Positions 26,980 to 27,500 of a stretch of DNA of 27,500 nucleotides are shown in pieces (the stretch's first letter is position 1; the number at the start of each line of letters is the position of its first letter). Source of the stretch: Chara braunii (lineage: Eukaryota > Streptophyta > Charophyceae > Charales > Characeae). The position numbers and the translations under genes were made by a program. The DNA lies in the NCBI GenBank assembly GCA_003427395.1, contig BFEA01000389.1, positions 1,199,689 to 1,227,188 on the forward strand. The letters are read 5' to 3'. The notes under the pieces were generated by a model. It searched no databases and had not been told where the DNA came from. It saw only the letters and a program-made list of their open reading frames with translations.

Positions 26980-27500
26980 ATGGCGCGTCAGGTGGTTCTT
27001 GCGGCCGTTGTGCTGATGATCGCTGCTGCAGTTCAGGCAAACGCGCAGACTCCGACTGAGGTGACTATCGGTTATGTCACCTACGCAGGTAACGGCTGCA
27101 ATTACGACAACACCAACTGGGTGCTGTCGAACGACTACAAGACTGTCAGCTTCATGTTCGGCGGGATGGTTGGGACCACGGACGGGTCGCTCGCCGACAA
27201 GAGGAAGTTTTGCCAGATGTCGTTCTCCATGAGCTACCCGGATGGCTGGAGCGTCTCCATTGGTCAGGCCACGGGCCGCGGGTTCGGTGACATCCCCAAG
27301 GACTCTGAGGTCATCTACGAGACTCACTACTACTTCTCCGGACAAACGGGGACGGCGATGGTCGAGCGCAAAATCAAAGGCCCAATGGTTGGCAGCTTCG
27401 AGTACACGGACGACTTCCGGACGCTTGTCTGGAGCGAGTGCAACAACGCGCCCAAACTGAACATCAAGACGGTGGTGAGACCGGGTGTGATGGCGGTCGA
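26980..27500 (+). CDS. Secreted DUF4360-family protein, gene 3 (cut by the window end)
   Basis: 173 codons are visible from the ATG, and the frame stays open to the edge. The protein is highly similar to gene 1: the signal peptide MARQVVLAAV, the first three cysteines (GNGC, KFC, SEC), YPDGWSVSIGQATGRGF, HYYFSGQTGTAM and LNIKTVVR are shared. Differences are scattered substitutions, such as RKF for RKS before the second cysteine. There is also a 12-nt in-frame deletion just after KTVVR, which shortens the segment before the expected last cysteine. That last cysteine and the stop lie outside the window. The matching leader and promoter imply that the gene arose with its 5' flank by segmental duplication, and the lack of stops suggests it is still functional. 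Confidence 0.85.
   Translation, partial: MARQVVLAAVVLMIAAAVQANAQTPTEVTIGYVTYAGNGCNYDNTNWVLSNDYKTVSFMFGGMVGTTDGSLADKRKFCQMSFSMSYPDGWSVSIGQATGRGFGDIPKDSEVIYETHYYFSGQTGTAMVERKIKGPMVGSFEYTDDFRTLVWSECNNAPKLNIKTVVRPGVMAV

Larger units (their letters stand above)
22925..27500 (+). repeat. Segmental duplication, copy B (gene 3 and its 5' flank)
   Basis: This is the partner of 400-4093, extending to the window edge. Copy B is longer because it carries extra insertions: a tRNA-like SINE, a 242-bp insertion, a Tourist-like MITE, a Mutator-like MITE and a stretch near 26103-26220 absent from A. Copy A in turn carries the 606-1171 element that B lacks. The flanks therefore evolved separately for some time, while the coding region stayed similar. 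Confidence 0.85.

Noticed and set aside
1-27500. CRISPR array, prokaryotic operon or defence island
   Set aside because: There are no regularly spaced repeats, no ribosome-binding-site-led gene strings and no bacterial gene families. The content is eukaryotic.

Overview
This is nuclear DNA from a eukaryote, most likely a streptophyte green alga. My best guess is a charophyte such as Chara; this rests on the retroelement proteins and the overall texture and is an inference. The genes are sparse and intronless, the spacers are long and full of microsatellites, and almost everything between the genes is transposable-element debris. There are no operons, no bacterial signals and no CRISPR.

The only convincing host protein genes are three members of the DUF4360 family of small secreted proteins with four conserved cysteines. 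Gene 1 (3497-4093, +) and gene 3 (26980 to the window edge, +) are near-identical copies 23.5 kb apart. Each carries a related 5' flank with a matching TATA box and leader. The flanks align in pieces from about 400 and about 22,925, so this is a dispersed segmental duplication and not just a gene pair. A third, diverged paralogue lies between them on the opposite strand (15565-16182, -).

Because each duplicated flank supplies the empty site for insertions in the other, several non-autonomous DNA transposons can be delimited to the base. They are a 566-bp element at 606-1171 (3-bp target duplication), a 122-bp Tourist-like element at 24612-24733 (TAA duplication) and a 548-bp Mutator-like element at 24995-25542 (9-bp duplication). 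A second member of the Mutator-like family sits at 15146-15383, and a GC-rich hAT-like element with an 8-bp duplication at 18257-18771. A palindromic fold-back element is present in both flanks and so predates the duplication.

The interval between the copies runs as follows. At 6.03-6.27 kb there is a cluster of CACGTG motifs. At 6.9-11.4 kb lies a heavily broken Ty3/Gypsy chromovirus with gag, protease, reverse transcriptase, RNase H and a chromodomain, but with the integrase deleted and no recognisable 5' LTR. At 12.4-14.8 kb there are microsatellites. After the inverted DUF4360 gene at 15.6-16.2 kb come a U6 snRNA-like sequence (16.8 kb) and a GIY-YIG-like protein remnant (17.1-17.6 kb). 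A tRNA-like SINE head lies at 18.0 kb and a hairpin-rich stretch at 19.7-20.0 kb. The 3' end of a LINE with an A-rich tail (21.5-22.9 kb) abuts the start of the second duplicated flank.

The points most worth a second look are the U6-like sequence framed by near-identical 16-nt direct repeats, the different upstream ORFs acquired by the two DUF4360 leaders, and the hairpin cluster at 19.7-20.0 kb. I found no convincing new multi-gene system.
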